Shown here in pieces: positions 1-5,450 of a DNA stretch of 5,450 nt. The DNA lies in the NCBI GenBank assembly GCA_947447845.1, contig CANFNO010000237.1:1-5450 (forward strand), in the 5' to 3' direction. The position numbers and the translations under genes are program-made. The stretch is from Burkholderiales bacterium (GTDB taxonomy: Bacteria > Pseudomonadota > Gammaproteobacteria > Burkholderiales > Burkholderiaceae). Within the stretch, counting starts at the first letter, position 1. Each line of letters begins with the position of its first letter. Under the pieces are notes generated by a model that saw only the letters and a list, made by a program, of their open reading frames with translations, was not told the origin of the DNA and ran no database searches.

Positions 1-43
1 GGCCTTCCTGATTCGCATGGTCGGCAAGAACCTGGACAAATAA
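1..43 (+). CDS. C-terminal end of an ABC sugar/polyol permease (MtlF/SmoF-like), 5' truncated
   Basis: An open frame enters from the left edge (codons start at base 2) and ends with TAA at 41-43, leaving the 13-residue tail AFLIRMVGKNLDK. A short tail of this kind (hydrophobic, then basic, ending near KNLD) is what MalF-type inner-membrane permeases of sugar importers carry after their last membrane helix. The next gene is the partner MalG-type permease and begins only 4 nt later, which is the usual F-then-G order of mannitol/sorbitol transporters. The identity therefore rests mainly on context, because the visible part is too short for a domain call. No start, membrane helix or EAA loop of this protein lies in the window. 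Confidence 0.68.
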   Translation, partial: AFLIRMVGKNLDK

Positions 44-47
44 CACC

Positions 48-878
48 ATGGCACAACGCTCCAAATACCCCCCTGCGCTCATCGCGCGGACGATTGCGGC
101 CTGGGCCGTGACACTGCTGCTGTTCTTTCCTTTGGGCTGGCTGATACTCACCGCGTTCAAGACCGAGTTGCAAGCCATCTCGGTGCCGCCGCTGGTGATC
201 TTCACGCCCACGCTGGAAAACTTCAGCATCGTGCAGGAGCGCAGCGACTACATGCTGTATGCGCAAAACTCCTTCATCACCAGCGTGGTCTCCACCATCC
301 TGGGCCTGATGCTGGCTTATCCAGCTGCATATGCCATGGCCTTCTTTAAAGGCAAGCACACCAAAGACATCCTGATGTGGATGTTGTCGACCAAGATGAT
401 GCCAGCCGTGGGTGCCCTGGTGCCGGTTTATGTGATGGCGCAAAGCACCGGGCTGCTGGATTCGCGCACCGCGCTGATCATCGTCTTCACGCTGTCCAAC
501 CTGCCCATCATGGTGTGGATGCTGTATTCCTACCTGAAGGAGGTTCCGAATGAAATTCTGGAAGCCTCGCGCATGGATGGTGCAACCCTTTGGCAGGAGT
601 TCCGCCTGGTGCTGTTGCCGCTAACCCTGGGCGGTCTGGCGTCCACCGGTCTGCTGTGTCTGGTGCTGTCTTGGAACGAAGCCTTTTGGTCATTGAACCT
701 GAGTGCGGCCAAGTCGGGCACTTTGGCCACGCTGATTGCCAGTTACTCCAGCCCTGAGGGCTTGTTCTGGGCCAAGCTGTCGGCCGCTTCGTTGATGGCC
801 ATTGCACCGATCGTGGTGTTCGGCTGGTTCAGCCAAAAGCAACTCGTCCAAGGCCTGACCTTTGGCGCGGTGAAGTAA
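48..878 (+). CDS. mtlG: Polyol ABC transporter permease, MalG/MtlG/SmoG type
   Basis: This 276-residue inner-membrane protein is one of two permease subunits of a binding-protein-dependent importer (CUT1 family), probably for mannitol, sorbitol or arabinitol. About six hydrophobic segments are visible, near residues 13-36, 74-98, 108-131, 142-162, 192-212 and 245-262. The cytoplasmic EAA loop that docks on the ATPase is clear: E172-A-S, G178 and P191. The motif WNEAFWSL (209-216) and the tail QKQLVQGLTFGAVK are typical of MalG-type permeases, and the length is normal. The ATG lies 4 nt after the upstream permease stop with no strong Shine-Dalgarno, which suggests translational coupling. The ATPase gene follows after 31 nt. 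The polyol substrate is inferred from the two dehydrogenase genes downstream; permease sequence alone would not separate mannitol from sorbitol. The symbol follows the Pseudomonas mtlEFGK naming; smoG would be equally fair. Confidence 0.88.
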   Translation: MAQRSKYPPALIARTIAAWAVTLLLFFPLGWLILTAFKTELQAISVPPLVIFTPTLENFSIVQERSDYMLYAQNSFITSVVSTILGLMLAYPAAYAMAFFKGKHTKDILMWMLSTKMMPAVGALVPVYVMAQSTGLLDSRTALIIVFTLSNLPIMVWMLYSYLKEVPNEILEASRMDGATLWQEFRLVLLPLTLGGLASTGLLCLVLSWNEAFWSLNLSAAKSGTLATLIASYSSPEGLFWAKLSAASLMAIAPIVVFGWFSQKQLVQGLTFGAVK

Positions 879-893
879 ACAAACAAACCCATC

Positions 894-900
894 AAGAGAG
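894..900 (+). promoter_or_regulatory. Ribosome binding site of the ABC ATPase gene
   Basis: The purine stretch AAGAGAG ends 9 nt before the ATG at 910. It is a moderate match to the anti-Shine-Dalgarno sequence at good spacing and supports that start. It lies in the 31-nt gap after the permease gene, in which I see no convincing promoter. Confidence 0.6.
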
Positions 901-909
901 ACAAATTCC

Positions 910-1971
910 ATGGCATACCTTCAACTGCAAGGCATTGAAAAGGAGTTCGGCAATGTGCGCGTGATTCGCGGCATTGACCTGGAAATCAAGCAGGGCGAAT
1001 TCATCGTCTTTGTCGGCCCTTCCGGCTGCGGCAAGTCGACGTTGTTGCGTCTGATTGCGGGGCTGGAAGAAACGAGCGCCGGTACCTTGATGCTCGATGG
1101 CCGTGACATCACCGAACAGCCCTCCAGCAAACGCGACCTGGCCATGGTGTTCCAGAGCTACGCGCTCTACCCGCACATGAGCGTATTTGAGAACATGAGC
1201 TTTGCGCTCAAGTTGGCCAAGGTGGACGAGGCGGTCATTCAAGAGAAAGTAGGGCGTGCTGCCAAGATCCTGAACCTGACCGACTACCTGCAACGCACAC
1301 CCAAAGAGTTGTCCGGCGGCCAGCGCCAGCGCGTGGCTATTGGCCGCGCTATCGTGCGCGCACCCAAGGTGTTTTTGTTTGACGAACCGTTGTCCAACCT
1401 GGACGCTGCGCTGCGTGGCCAGACCCGTATCGAAATTGCAAAGCTACACCGCGATCTAGGTGCCACCACGATTTATGTGACGCACGATCAGGTCGAAGCC
1501 ATGACACTTGCTGACCGTGTTGTCGTGCTGCGCGATGGCAAGATTGAACAGGTGGGCACACCGTTGGAGTTGTACGACCGTCCTGCCAACCAGTTCGTCG
1601 CCCAGTTCATTGGCACACCGCAAATGAATATCGTGGCCGCAAAGGACTTGCAGGCCCTGGTCAAAAGCACGGGCCTGCCGGTGCAGCCGGATGGCTTTAT
1701 CGGCATGCGCCCGGAAAACATCAGCCTGTGCGCGCCCGCGCAGGGCATGCTGACCGGTAAGGTTGAGTTAGTCGAGGCACTGGGTGCCGAAACACTCGTT
1801 TATGTGTCCACCGACACCGGCGTGCAACTCGTTGCGCGCCAGATCGAGCGCACCGAATTGACTGTGGGTAGCGTGATCGGTCTGCACGTGGATGTGGACG
1901 CAGCGCATCTGTTCGATGCCGCAGGACATATCACCCGCACGGGCGCCGCCCGTGAAACTTTGGTTCATTAG
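910..1971 (+). CDS. mtlK: Polyol ABC transporter ATP-binding subunit, MalK/UgpC family (MtlK/SmoK-like)
   Basis: This 353-residue cytoplasmic ATPase powers the polyol importer by binding the EAA loops of the two permeases. All nucleotide-binding motifs are intact: Walker A GPSGCGKST (36-44), Q-loop Q82, signature LSGGQ (134-138), Walker B with D158-E159, D-loop SNLD (162-165) and switch histidine H192. After about residue 235 comes the OB-fold/TOBE region usual in MalK-type subunits, with the family motif GMRPEN (265-270) and VELVEALGAETLVYV (285-299). The length fits the CUT1 ATPases, which have an extra C-terminal domain that short ABC ATPases lack. The gene starts 31 nt after the permease behind a visible ribosome binding site and ends 2 nt before the dehydrogenase. 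Family membership is certain. The polyol assignment comes from the neighbours, since members of this family can be shared between transporters. The symbol follows the Pseudomonas mtl operon; in Rhodobacter, mtlK instead names a dehydrogenase. Confidence 0.92.
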   Translation: MAYLQLQGIEKEFGNVRVIRGIDLEIKQGEFIVFVGPSGCGKSTLLRLIAGLEETSAGTLMLDGRDITEQPSSKRDLAMVFQSYALYPHMSVFENMSFALKLAKVDEAVIQEKVGRAAKILNLTDYLQRTPKELSGGQRQRVAIGRAIVRAPKVFLFDEPLSNLDAALRGQTRIEIAKLHRDLGATTIYVTHDQVEAMTLADRVVVLRDGKIEQVGTPLELYDRPANQFVAQFIGTPQMNIVAAKDLQALVKSTGLPVQPDGFIGMRPENISLCAPAQGMLTGKVELVEALGAETLVYVSTDTGVQLVARQIERTELTVGSVIGLHVDVDAAHLFDAAGHITRTGAARETLVH

Positions 1972-1973
1972 CC

Positions 1974-3380
1974 ATGTCAAACACCCCCAAACCCTTTCTG
2001 ATGCTCCACCTGGGGCTGGGCTCCTTCCATCGCGCGCACCAAGCGCTGTACCTGCACCAGTTGCAGCAAAGCGGCGACACGCGCTGGGCCTTGGCCGGCG
2101 GAAATATCCGCCCCGACATGGCCGAGACGATAGACACGCTGATCGCGCAAAACGGCGCCTACACGCTGGAAACCGTGACGCCGCAGGGCGAACGCACCTA
2201 TACCCGCATCACCTCGATTCAAACAGTGGTGCGGTTTGATCCCATGTTGTCCGGGTTGATCCGCTTGGGTGCGGATGCCCTTACACGCATCATCTCGTTT
2301 ACCGTGACCGAAGCCGGTTACTACCTGGATGCGAAGGACCGGCTCGACCTGAACTTTGCCGACCTGCAGGCCGACTTGACCGCTGTGAAAAGTGGCCGTG
2401 CGGGCAGCACGATTTATGGCGCACTCGCCGCCATTCTCCGCGCCCGCATGCAGGCCAGCGCCGGCGCCGTGACACTGTTGAACTGCGACAACCTGCGCCA
2501 CAACGGCGACCGCTCGCGCAGCGGTCTGCTGCAGTTTTTGGAGCTTACCGGCGATGCAGACTTGCTGGCCTGGGTCAAGGCAAACACCAGCAGCCCCAAC
2601 GCCATGGTCGATCGCATTACGCCGCGTCCAACTGCCGCAGTCGCTGAGCGGGTGTTGGCCGCGACGGGCATCGATGACCCCGCAGCCCTGATGGGCGAGA
2701 GCTTTATCCAATGGGTGATTGAAGACAACTTCGTTGCCGGTCGCCCCGCGTGGGAGGCTGTGGGCGTGGAAATGGTGCAGTCCGTGCAAGCCTACGAGGA
2801 GGCCAAGATCCGCTTGCTCAACGCCACGCACAGCTGCATTGCCTGGGCTGGAACGCTGGTGGGATACACCTATATTCACGAAGGCACGCACGACGCGGTG
2901 ATTCGTAAATTTGCATTCGACTATGTCACCGACGACGTGATCCCGGTGCTGGACACACCCGAGCACCCTTGCCCCATCAATCTGGCCAATTACCGCGATG
3001 TGGTGCTGGACCGCTTTGGCAATCCAGCCATTGCAGACACCAATCAGCGCGTGGCGATGGATGGTTTTTCCAAGATTCCAGGCTTTATTGCGCCCACCTT
3101 CCGCGAGCGACTGGCACGCAACGAAGGCATAGCCAGCGTGTCCATGTTGCCGGCTCTATTTCTGGCTTATCTGCAGCGCTGGCACGCAGGAAAAATTAGC
3201 TACGAATACCAGGACCAGGCCATGGACCCAGCCGTGGCCCACGCCATTTGTGAGTCGGCCGATCCGGTTGCGGCCTTCTGCGCCGACTTGCCGCTGTGGG
3301 GCAACTTGGCCGATGACGCACGGCTGGTTGCGGCCATGCGCACCGCGTTTGACCGCGTTCAACAATTTATAAAAAGGTAA
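1974..3380 (+). CDS. dalD: D-arabinitol 4-dehydrogenase (long-chain polyol dehydrogenase family)
   Basis: This 468-residue cytoplasmic NAD-dependent enzyme should oxidise D-arabinitol to D-xylulose. DalD of Klebsiella is also known to act on D-mannitol, giving D-fructose. The N-terminal nucleotide-binding domain opens with GLGSFHR (14-20). The family active site is complete: the K-x4-N-x2-H motif at K278, N283 and H286, plus E275, N173 (in NCDN), D213 (in MVDRITP), R359 and K367. By my alignment from memory these correspond to E292, K295, N300, H303, N191, D230, R373 and K381 of Pseudomonas fluorescens mannitol 2-dehydrogenase. The protein reads as DalD rather than that enzyme: it lacks the longer N-terminal extension and has LNATHSCIAWAGTL (282-295) and DTNQRVAMDGFSKIP (355-369), where mannitol 2-dehydrogenase differs. 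The start lies 2 nt after the ATPase stop without a clear Shine-Dalgarno, so coupling is likely. Family is certain; the preferred substrate is inferred. Confidence 0.85.
   Translation: MSNTPKPFLMLHLGLGSFHRAHQALYLHQLQQSGDTRWALAGGNIRPDMAETIDTLIAQNGAYTLETVTPQGERTYTRITSIQTVVRFDPMLSGLIRLGADALTRIISFTVTEAGYYLDAKDRLDLNFADLQADLTAVKSGRAGSTIYGALAAILRARMQASAGAVTLLNCDNLRHNGDRSRSGLLQFLELTGDADLLAWVKANTSSPNAMVDRITPRPTAAVAERVLAATGIDDPAALMGESFIQWVIEDNFVAGRPAWEAVGVEMVQSVQAYEEAKIRLLNATHSCIAWAGTLVGYTYIHEGTHDAVIRKFAFDYVTDDVIPVLDTPEHPCPINLANYRDVVLDRFGNPAIADTNQRVAMDGFSKIPGFIAPTFRERLARNEGIASVSMLPALFLAYLQRWHAGKISYEYQDQAMDPAVAHAICESADPVAAFCADLPLWGNLADDARLVAAMRTAFDRVQQFIKR
3371..3377 (+). promoter_or_regulatory. Ribosome binding site of the short-chain dehydrogenase gene, inside the dalD end
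   Basis: The purine run AAAAAGG ends 8 nt before the ATG at 3386 and overlaps the last codons of the preceding gene, whose TAA is at 3378-3380. It is the best Shine-Dalgarno match in the window. It fixes the start of the downstream enzyme and ties its translation closely to the end of dalD. Confidence 0.7.
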
Positions 3381-3385
3381 TCTCA

Positions 3386-4174
3386 ATGACTCAACGTTTA
3401 AGCGGAAAACACGCCGTTCTGACAGGCGCTGCGGGTGGTATCGGTTTGGCAGTCGCTACAGCCTATTTGCGCGAAGGTGCCATGTGCACGGTCGCAGATA
3501 TTGGCAAAACCCCAACGCCCGAACTGGCTGCTGTCATGGCCGCCCATCCGGATGCACTGCTGTATGTGCCCACCGACGTCACGCAGTTGCCCCAGATTGA
3601 CGCGTTGATCGCTGCGGCCCAGGCGCGCTTTGGTGCGATCACGACGCTTTACAACAACGCCGCCATTTTTGACATGGCGCCTTTGCTGGAAAGCGGCGAG
3701 GCGATGTACGACAAGATTTTCGCGGTGAACGTGAAGGGCGCATTTTTTGTTCAGCAAAAGGTGCTCGCGCATATGGTCGCGCACAAGGTGCAGGGCGGCT
3801 CCGTCATCAATATGGCGTCGCAAGCAGGGCGCCGCGGTGAGGCCTTGGTGTCACACTACTGCGCCAGCAAGGCAGCCATCATCAGCTACACGCAAAGTGC
3901 TGCGCTGGCCATGGCGCCACACAAGATTCGTGTCAACGGCATTGCCCCTGGCGTGATCGCCACGCCCATGTGGGCCAACGTGGATGCCTTGTTTGCCAAG
4001 TACGAGAACCTGCCGATCGGCGAGAAGAAGAAGCGTGTAGGCGAGGCCGTGCCCCTGGGCTATATGGGTGACCCCACCGATATCTGTGGTGCGGCCATTT
4101 TCCTGGCTAGTGATGAAGCCTCTTACATCACGGCGCAAACCTTGAATGTGGATGGTGGCAACGTGATGTCTTAG
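3386..4174 (+). CDS. smoS: Short-chain polyol dehydrogenase, sorbitol/L-iditol 2-dehydrogenase (SmoS-like)
   Basis: This 262-residue cytoplasmic enzyme of the classical SDR family probably oxidises D-sorbitol to D-fructose with NAD, and perhaps other polyols. The cofactor motif TGAAGGIG spans 13-20. D38 at the end of the second strand favours NAD over NADP. D64 and NNAA (90-93) are in place. The catalytic tetrad is complete: N115, S145, Y158 and K162 in Y-x3-K. The stretches NMASQAGRRGEALV (142-155), YENLPIGEKKKRVG (206-219) and the ending NVDGGNVMS closely resemble Rhodobacter sphaeroides SmoS as I remember it, which sits in a comparable polyol transporter operon. The gene starts 5 nt after dalD behind a strong ribosome binding site. 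Galactitol, ribitol or another polyol remains possible as substrate, because SDR enzymes of this group are promiscuous. Confidence 0.83.
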   Translation: MTQRLSGKHAVLTGAAGGIGLAVATAYLREGAMCTVADIGKTPTPELAAVMAAHPDALLYVPTDVTQLPQIDALIAAAQARFGAITTLYNNAAIFDMAPLLESGEAMYDKIFAVNVKGAFFVQQKVLAHMVAHKVQGGSVINMASQAGRRGEALVSHYCASKAAIISYTQSAALAMAPHKIRVNGIAPGVIATPMWANVDALFAKYENLPIGEKKKRVGEAVPLGYMGDPTDICGAAIFLASDEASYITAQTLNVDGGNVMS

Positions 4175-4176
4175 AC

Positions 4177-4199
4177 TGGCGTCTGATAAAAAAGCGCCA
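4177..4199 (+). other. Short inverted repeat in the gap before the regulator gene
   Basis: TGGCG (4177-4181) and CGCCA (4195-4199) can pair as a 5-bp stem around a 13-nt A-rich loop. It occupies most of the 31-nt gap between the dehydrogenase stop and the regulator start, and it ends 6 nt before that ATG. It could weaken initiation or slow transcript decay, or it could be chance: a 5-bp stem with a large loop is weak. There is no U-run after it, so it is not a normal terminator. Confidence 0.25.
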
Positions 4200-4205
4200 C
4201 CCACC

Positions 4206-5126
4206 ATGCCCGCCAAGCCGCGCCAGCTCAAACCCGAACTCGAACACGACTACAGCCGCTCGCCCGAACTGGGCTATGAGCGGCCGGAAGAGGTGGGCAT
4301 TATTCGTTGCCTGTCACACGGTTTTCCTACGCCCTTGGCGCGCTGGCACTACCACGACGAATACGAGTTGCACCTGATCACTTCAACCTCTGGCAAGGCG
4401 TTTGTGGGCGACTGGATTGGGCAATTTCAGCCGGGGCACTTGGTGCTGACAGGCCCCCGTTTGCCGCATAACTGGGTCAGCATGGATTTGCCCGAAGGTG
4501 GCGTGGCCGAGCGCGATCGGGTGATCCAGTTTCCCCATGCGCCCATGGAGGAGGCCAGCCGCCACATTCCGGAAATGCGCGCCGTGCTGCCGCTGTTGGA
4601 GCGGGCAAAGCATGGCATTGAGTTTTTTGAATTGTTTCCGCAGGCCATGGCGCACTGGCAGCATGTGAAGTCTTCTCAAGGGCTGGCACGCTTTGGCGCA
4701 TTCTGCGAATTTTTGAACGAATTGGCGCAGTGCAAGGACTACCGCCTGCTGTCCAACGCGCAGATTCAAAGCGTGGACAACGATGCGCAACTGGATCAGA
4801 TCAATGCCATTTTGAGCCGCATTACGGACCAACTTGCCGAGCCGCTTTCGGCCGCTGCATTGGCCGAGGAATTGGGCATGAACGAGAGCCGCTTTTCACG
4901 CTTCTTCCGGCGCGCCACCGGCAACACCTTTACCGACTTTGTGAACCATGTGCGCATCAACCGCGCCTGCCAGTTCCTGATGGAGTCAGACCGGCAAATC
5001 ACCAGCATTGCCTACGACGTCGGCTTTAACAACATCGCCAATTTCAACCGCCGATTTCTGGATATCAAGGGCATGACGCCGCGCGAGTTTCGCCGTCAAG
5101 TGGCGAACCGCTTTGGAGTCAAGTAG
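4206..5126 (+). CDS. AraC-family transcriptional regulator of the polyol operon (MtlR-like)
   Basis: This 306-residue DNA-binding protein probably activates the operon in response to a polyol. The N-terminal half contains a cupin-like sensor domain; WHYHDEYELH (47-56) is its first histidine-rich strand, and LTGPRLPHNW (81-90) fits the second conserved strand. The C-terminal AraC domain covers about residues 196-300. Its first helix-turn-helix is around 214-239 (LSAAALAEELGMNESRFSRF at the front). The second is around 265-296, with the family signature IAYDVGFNNIANFNRRF and then GMTPREFR. About 300 residues matches the usual length and also MtlR of the Pseudomonas fluorescens mannitol operon. 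The gene follows the SDR gene by 31 nt on the same strand with no obvious Shine-Dalgarno, so it is probably the poorly translated last gene of the transcript. ATG 4206 is the only reasonable start: a stop lies in frame at 4164-4166 and no ATG or GTG lies between. The inducer is unknown. Confidence 0.88.
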   Translation: MPAKPRQLKPELEHDYSRSPELGYERPEEVGIIRCLSHGFPTPLARWHYHDEYELHLITSTSGKAFVGDWIGQFQPGHLVLTGPRLPHNWVSMDLPEGGVAERDRVIQFPHAPMEEASRHIPEMRAVLPLLERAKHGIEFFELFPQAMAHWQHVKSSQGLARFGAFCEFLNELAQCKDYRLLSNAQIQSVDNDAQLDQINAILSRITDQLAEPLSAAALAEELGMNESRFSRFFRRATGNTFTDFVNHVRINRACQFLMESDRQITSIAYDVGFNNIANFNRRFLDIKGMTPREFRRQVANRFGVK

Positions 5127-5210
5127 AGCCCCCACGCTCGCTCGCTGCGCGTAGCTCTCTGCCCCCTTAGGGGGTGAGTTTTGCCTTGGGGCGGCCCGGC
5201 GCCGAGTTCA
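5125..5210. repeat. GC-rich intergenic repeat, copy 1 of 2
   Basis: The first copy of an imperfect tandem repeat begins AGAGCCCCCACGCTC and ends shortly after CTTGGGGCGGCCCGGC (5185-5200). It overlaps the last two bases of the regulator stop codon. At its centre is a small hairpin, CCCCC (5162-5166) and GGGGG (5170-5174) around TTA, followed by GTTTT. Near-identical units starting CCCCCACGCTC and ending GGGGCGGCCCGGC are, from memory, scattered between genes in Comamonadaceae genomes. The left arm (about 5135-5160) differs most from copy 2. A role as a two-way terminator or transcript stabiliser is inference. Confidence 0.85.
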
Positions 5211-5296
5211 AGAGCCCCCACGCTCCCCACTTCGTGTGGTTCGCTGCCCCCTCAGGGGCTGCGTTTTGCCTTGGGGCGGCCCGGCGGCAAAACCTT
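5211..5296. repeat. GC-rich intergenic repeat, copy 2 of 2
   Basis: The second copy starts with the same AGAGCCCCCACGCTC and contains the same GTTTTGCCTTGGGGCGGCCCGGC block (5263-5284, after its first base), shifted by 85-86 bp from copy 1. It carries two small hairpins. CCAC (5227-5230) can pair with GTGG (5236-5239). GCCCC (5246-5250) can pair with GGGGC (5255-5259) around CTCA. The central hairpin keeps pairing although its outermost base pair differs from that of copy 1, which hints that the structure matters. The repeat runs up to the stop codon of the convergent gene, whose end I place at 5296. The right edge is uncertain by a few bases. Confidence 0.82.
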
Positions 5297-5450
5297 CACC
5301 ACAAACTAAAGCGCCGTCCCAGCTGCAAAAAGATATTGCGGTTGCCGCCGCTGCCTGAGGCAGCGCCAAAGAAGATGTTGCCGACTTTGCTGTCCAGGCC
5401 GATGAAGGCGGTGCCGCTGTACTTTTGCGAATAATCCTTGGCGCTGGACC
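5296..5450 (-). CDS. C-terminus of an outer-membrane beta-barrel protein, probably a patatin-like phospholipase, truncated
   Basis: On the minus strand an open frame enters from the right edge and ends with TGA (plus-strand bases 5298-5296). It gives 50 residues beginning SSAKDYSQKY and ending FLQLGRRFSLW. The pattern is two or three amphipathic strands: SGTAFIGLDSKVGNIFFGAA (11-30), a glycine-rich turn SGSGGN, then RNIFLQLGRRF. A strand with FIGLD, a following GN-FFG strand and a closing F-LGRRF resembles the end of the BamA/D15-type barrel found in bacterial patatin-like phospholipases, where the last strand usually reads YLFLGR-F. The hydrophobic/aromatic end (F-S-L-W) fits a barrel-assembly signal, although a terminal Phe is more common. 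The catalytic domain would lie outside the window. Another outer-membrane barrel is possible. It is convergent with the polyol operon and probably unrelated to it. Confidence 0.6.
   Translation of the reverse strand, partial: SSAKDYSQKYSGTAFIGLDSKVGNIFFGAASGSGGNRNIFLQLGRRFSLW

Noticed and set aside
892..1293. A 133-residue minus-strand frame opposite the ABC ATPase
   Set aside because: It is a shadow of the Walker A to signature region of the ATPase, with no recognisable motif and no ribosome site.
1892..2239. A plus-strand frame spanning the ATPase/dalD junction
   Set aside because: It overlaps the ends of two well-supported genes out of frame and is rich in Arg, Pro and Ala, as expected of a shifted frame.
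1977..2966. A long minus-strand open frame (329 residues) opposite dalD
   Set aside because: It lies wholly antisense to a clearly functional dehydrogenase with complete active-site motifs. Its composition (rich in His, Gln, Gly, Val) is typical of the reverse strand of GC-rich coding sequence, and I recognise no domain.
5162..5182. Hairpin plus GTTTT as a classical intrinsic terminator for the operon
   Set aside because: The stem is only 5 bp and the T-run is just four bases, set several bases away from the stem. Termination here is plausible but not shown by the sequence, so I list the element as a repeat.
5349..5365. Perfect 7-bp inverted repeat CGCTGCC-TGA-GGCAGCG
   Set aside because: It falls inside the coding end of the minus-strand barrel gene, over Ala/Ser/Gly codons, where GC-rich codons easily give such pairing. 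No T-run follows on either strand.
5174..5434. An 86-residue plus-strand frame over the repeats and the convergent gene
   Set aside because: It runs through the non-coding repeat and is antisense to the barrel-protein end, with no domain and low-complexity composition.
1..5450. CRISPR arrays, tRNA or rRNA genes, insertion sequences, attachment sites
   Set aside because: I saw no regularly spaced short repeats, RNA-gene landmarks, transposase frames or terminal inverted repeats. The two repeats at 5125-5296 are adjacent GC-rich units without spacers.

Overview
The window looks like ordinary chromosome from a betaproteobacterium, most likely of the family Comamonadaceae (Rhodoferax, Polaromonas or a relative). 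That rests on GC-rich coding sequence, the gene content, and a GC-rich intergenic repeat at 5125-5295 of a type I recall from genomes of that family. The genus is inference.

Positions 1-5126 hold one compact, same-strand polyol uptake and catabolism operon, cut at its 5' end. In order: the last 13 codons of an inner-membrane ABC permease (1-43), a second permease of the MalG/MtlG/SmoG type (48-878), its MalK-type ATPase (910-1971), a long-chain polyol dehydrogenase that reads as D-arabinitol 4-dehydrogenase DalD (1974-3380), a short-chain dehydrogenase resembling sorbitol/L-iditol 2-dehydrogenase SmoS (3386-4174), and an AraC-family regulator with an N-terminal cupin (4206-5126). Gaps are 2 to 31 nt, so one transcript and partial translational coupling are likely. 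The periplasmic binding protein and the rest of the first permease should lie just upstream.

The genes form a simple pathway. The transporter imports a hexitol or pentitol (mannitol, sorbitol, arabinitol). DalD oxidises D-arabinitol to D-xylulose, and probably D-mannitol to D-fructose. The SmoS-like enzyme oxidises sorbitol to D-fructose and possibly other polyols. The AraC protein probably activates the operon when polyol is present. No sugar kinase is visible, so xylulokinase or fructokinase must be encoded elsewhere.

Positions 5127-5295 are non-coding and are almost filled by two imperfect copies of a roughly 86-bp GC-rich repeat containing small hairpins. They separate the operon from a convergent minus-strand gene whose last 50 codons are present (5296-5450). 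That fragment reads as the last strands of an outer-membrane beta-barrel, best matching the C-terminus of patatin-like phospholipases with a BamA/D15-type barrel.

I found no evidence of a new defence, mobile or RNA-based system. The points most worth a second look are the pairing of DalD with SmoS behind a mannitol-type transporter, the distal position of the regulator, and the tandem repeat between convergent genes.
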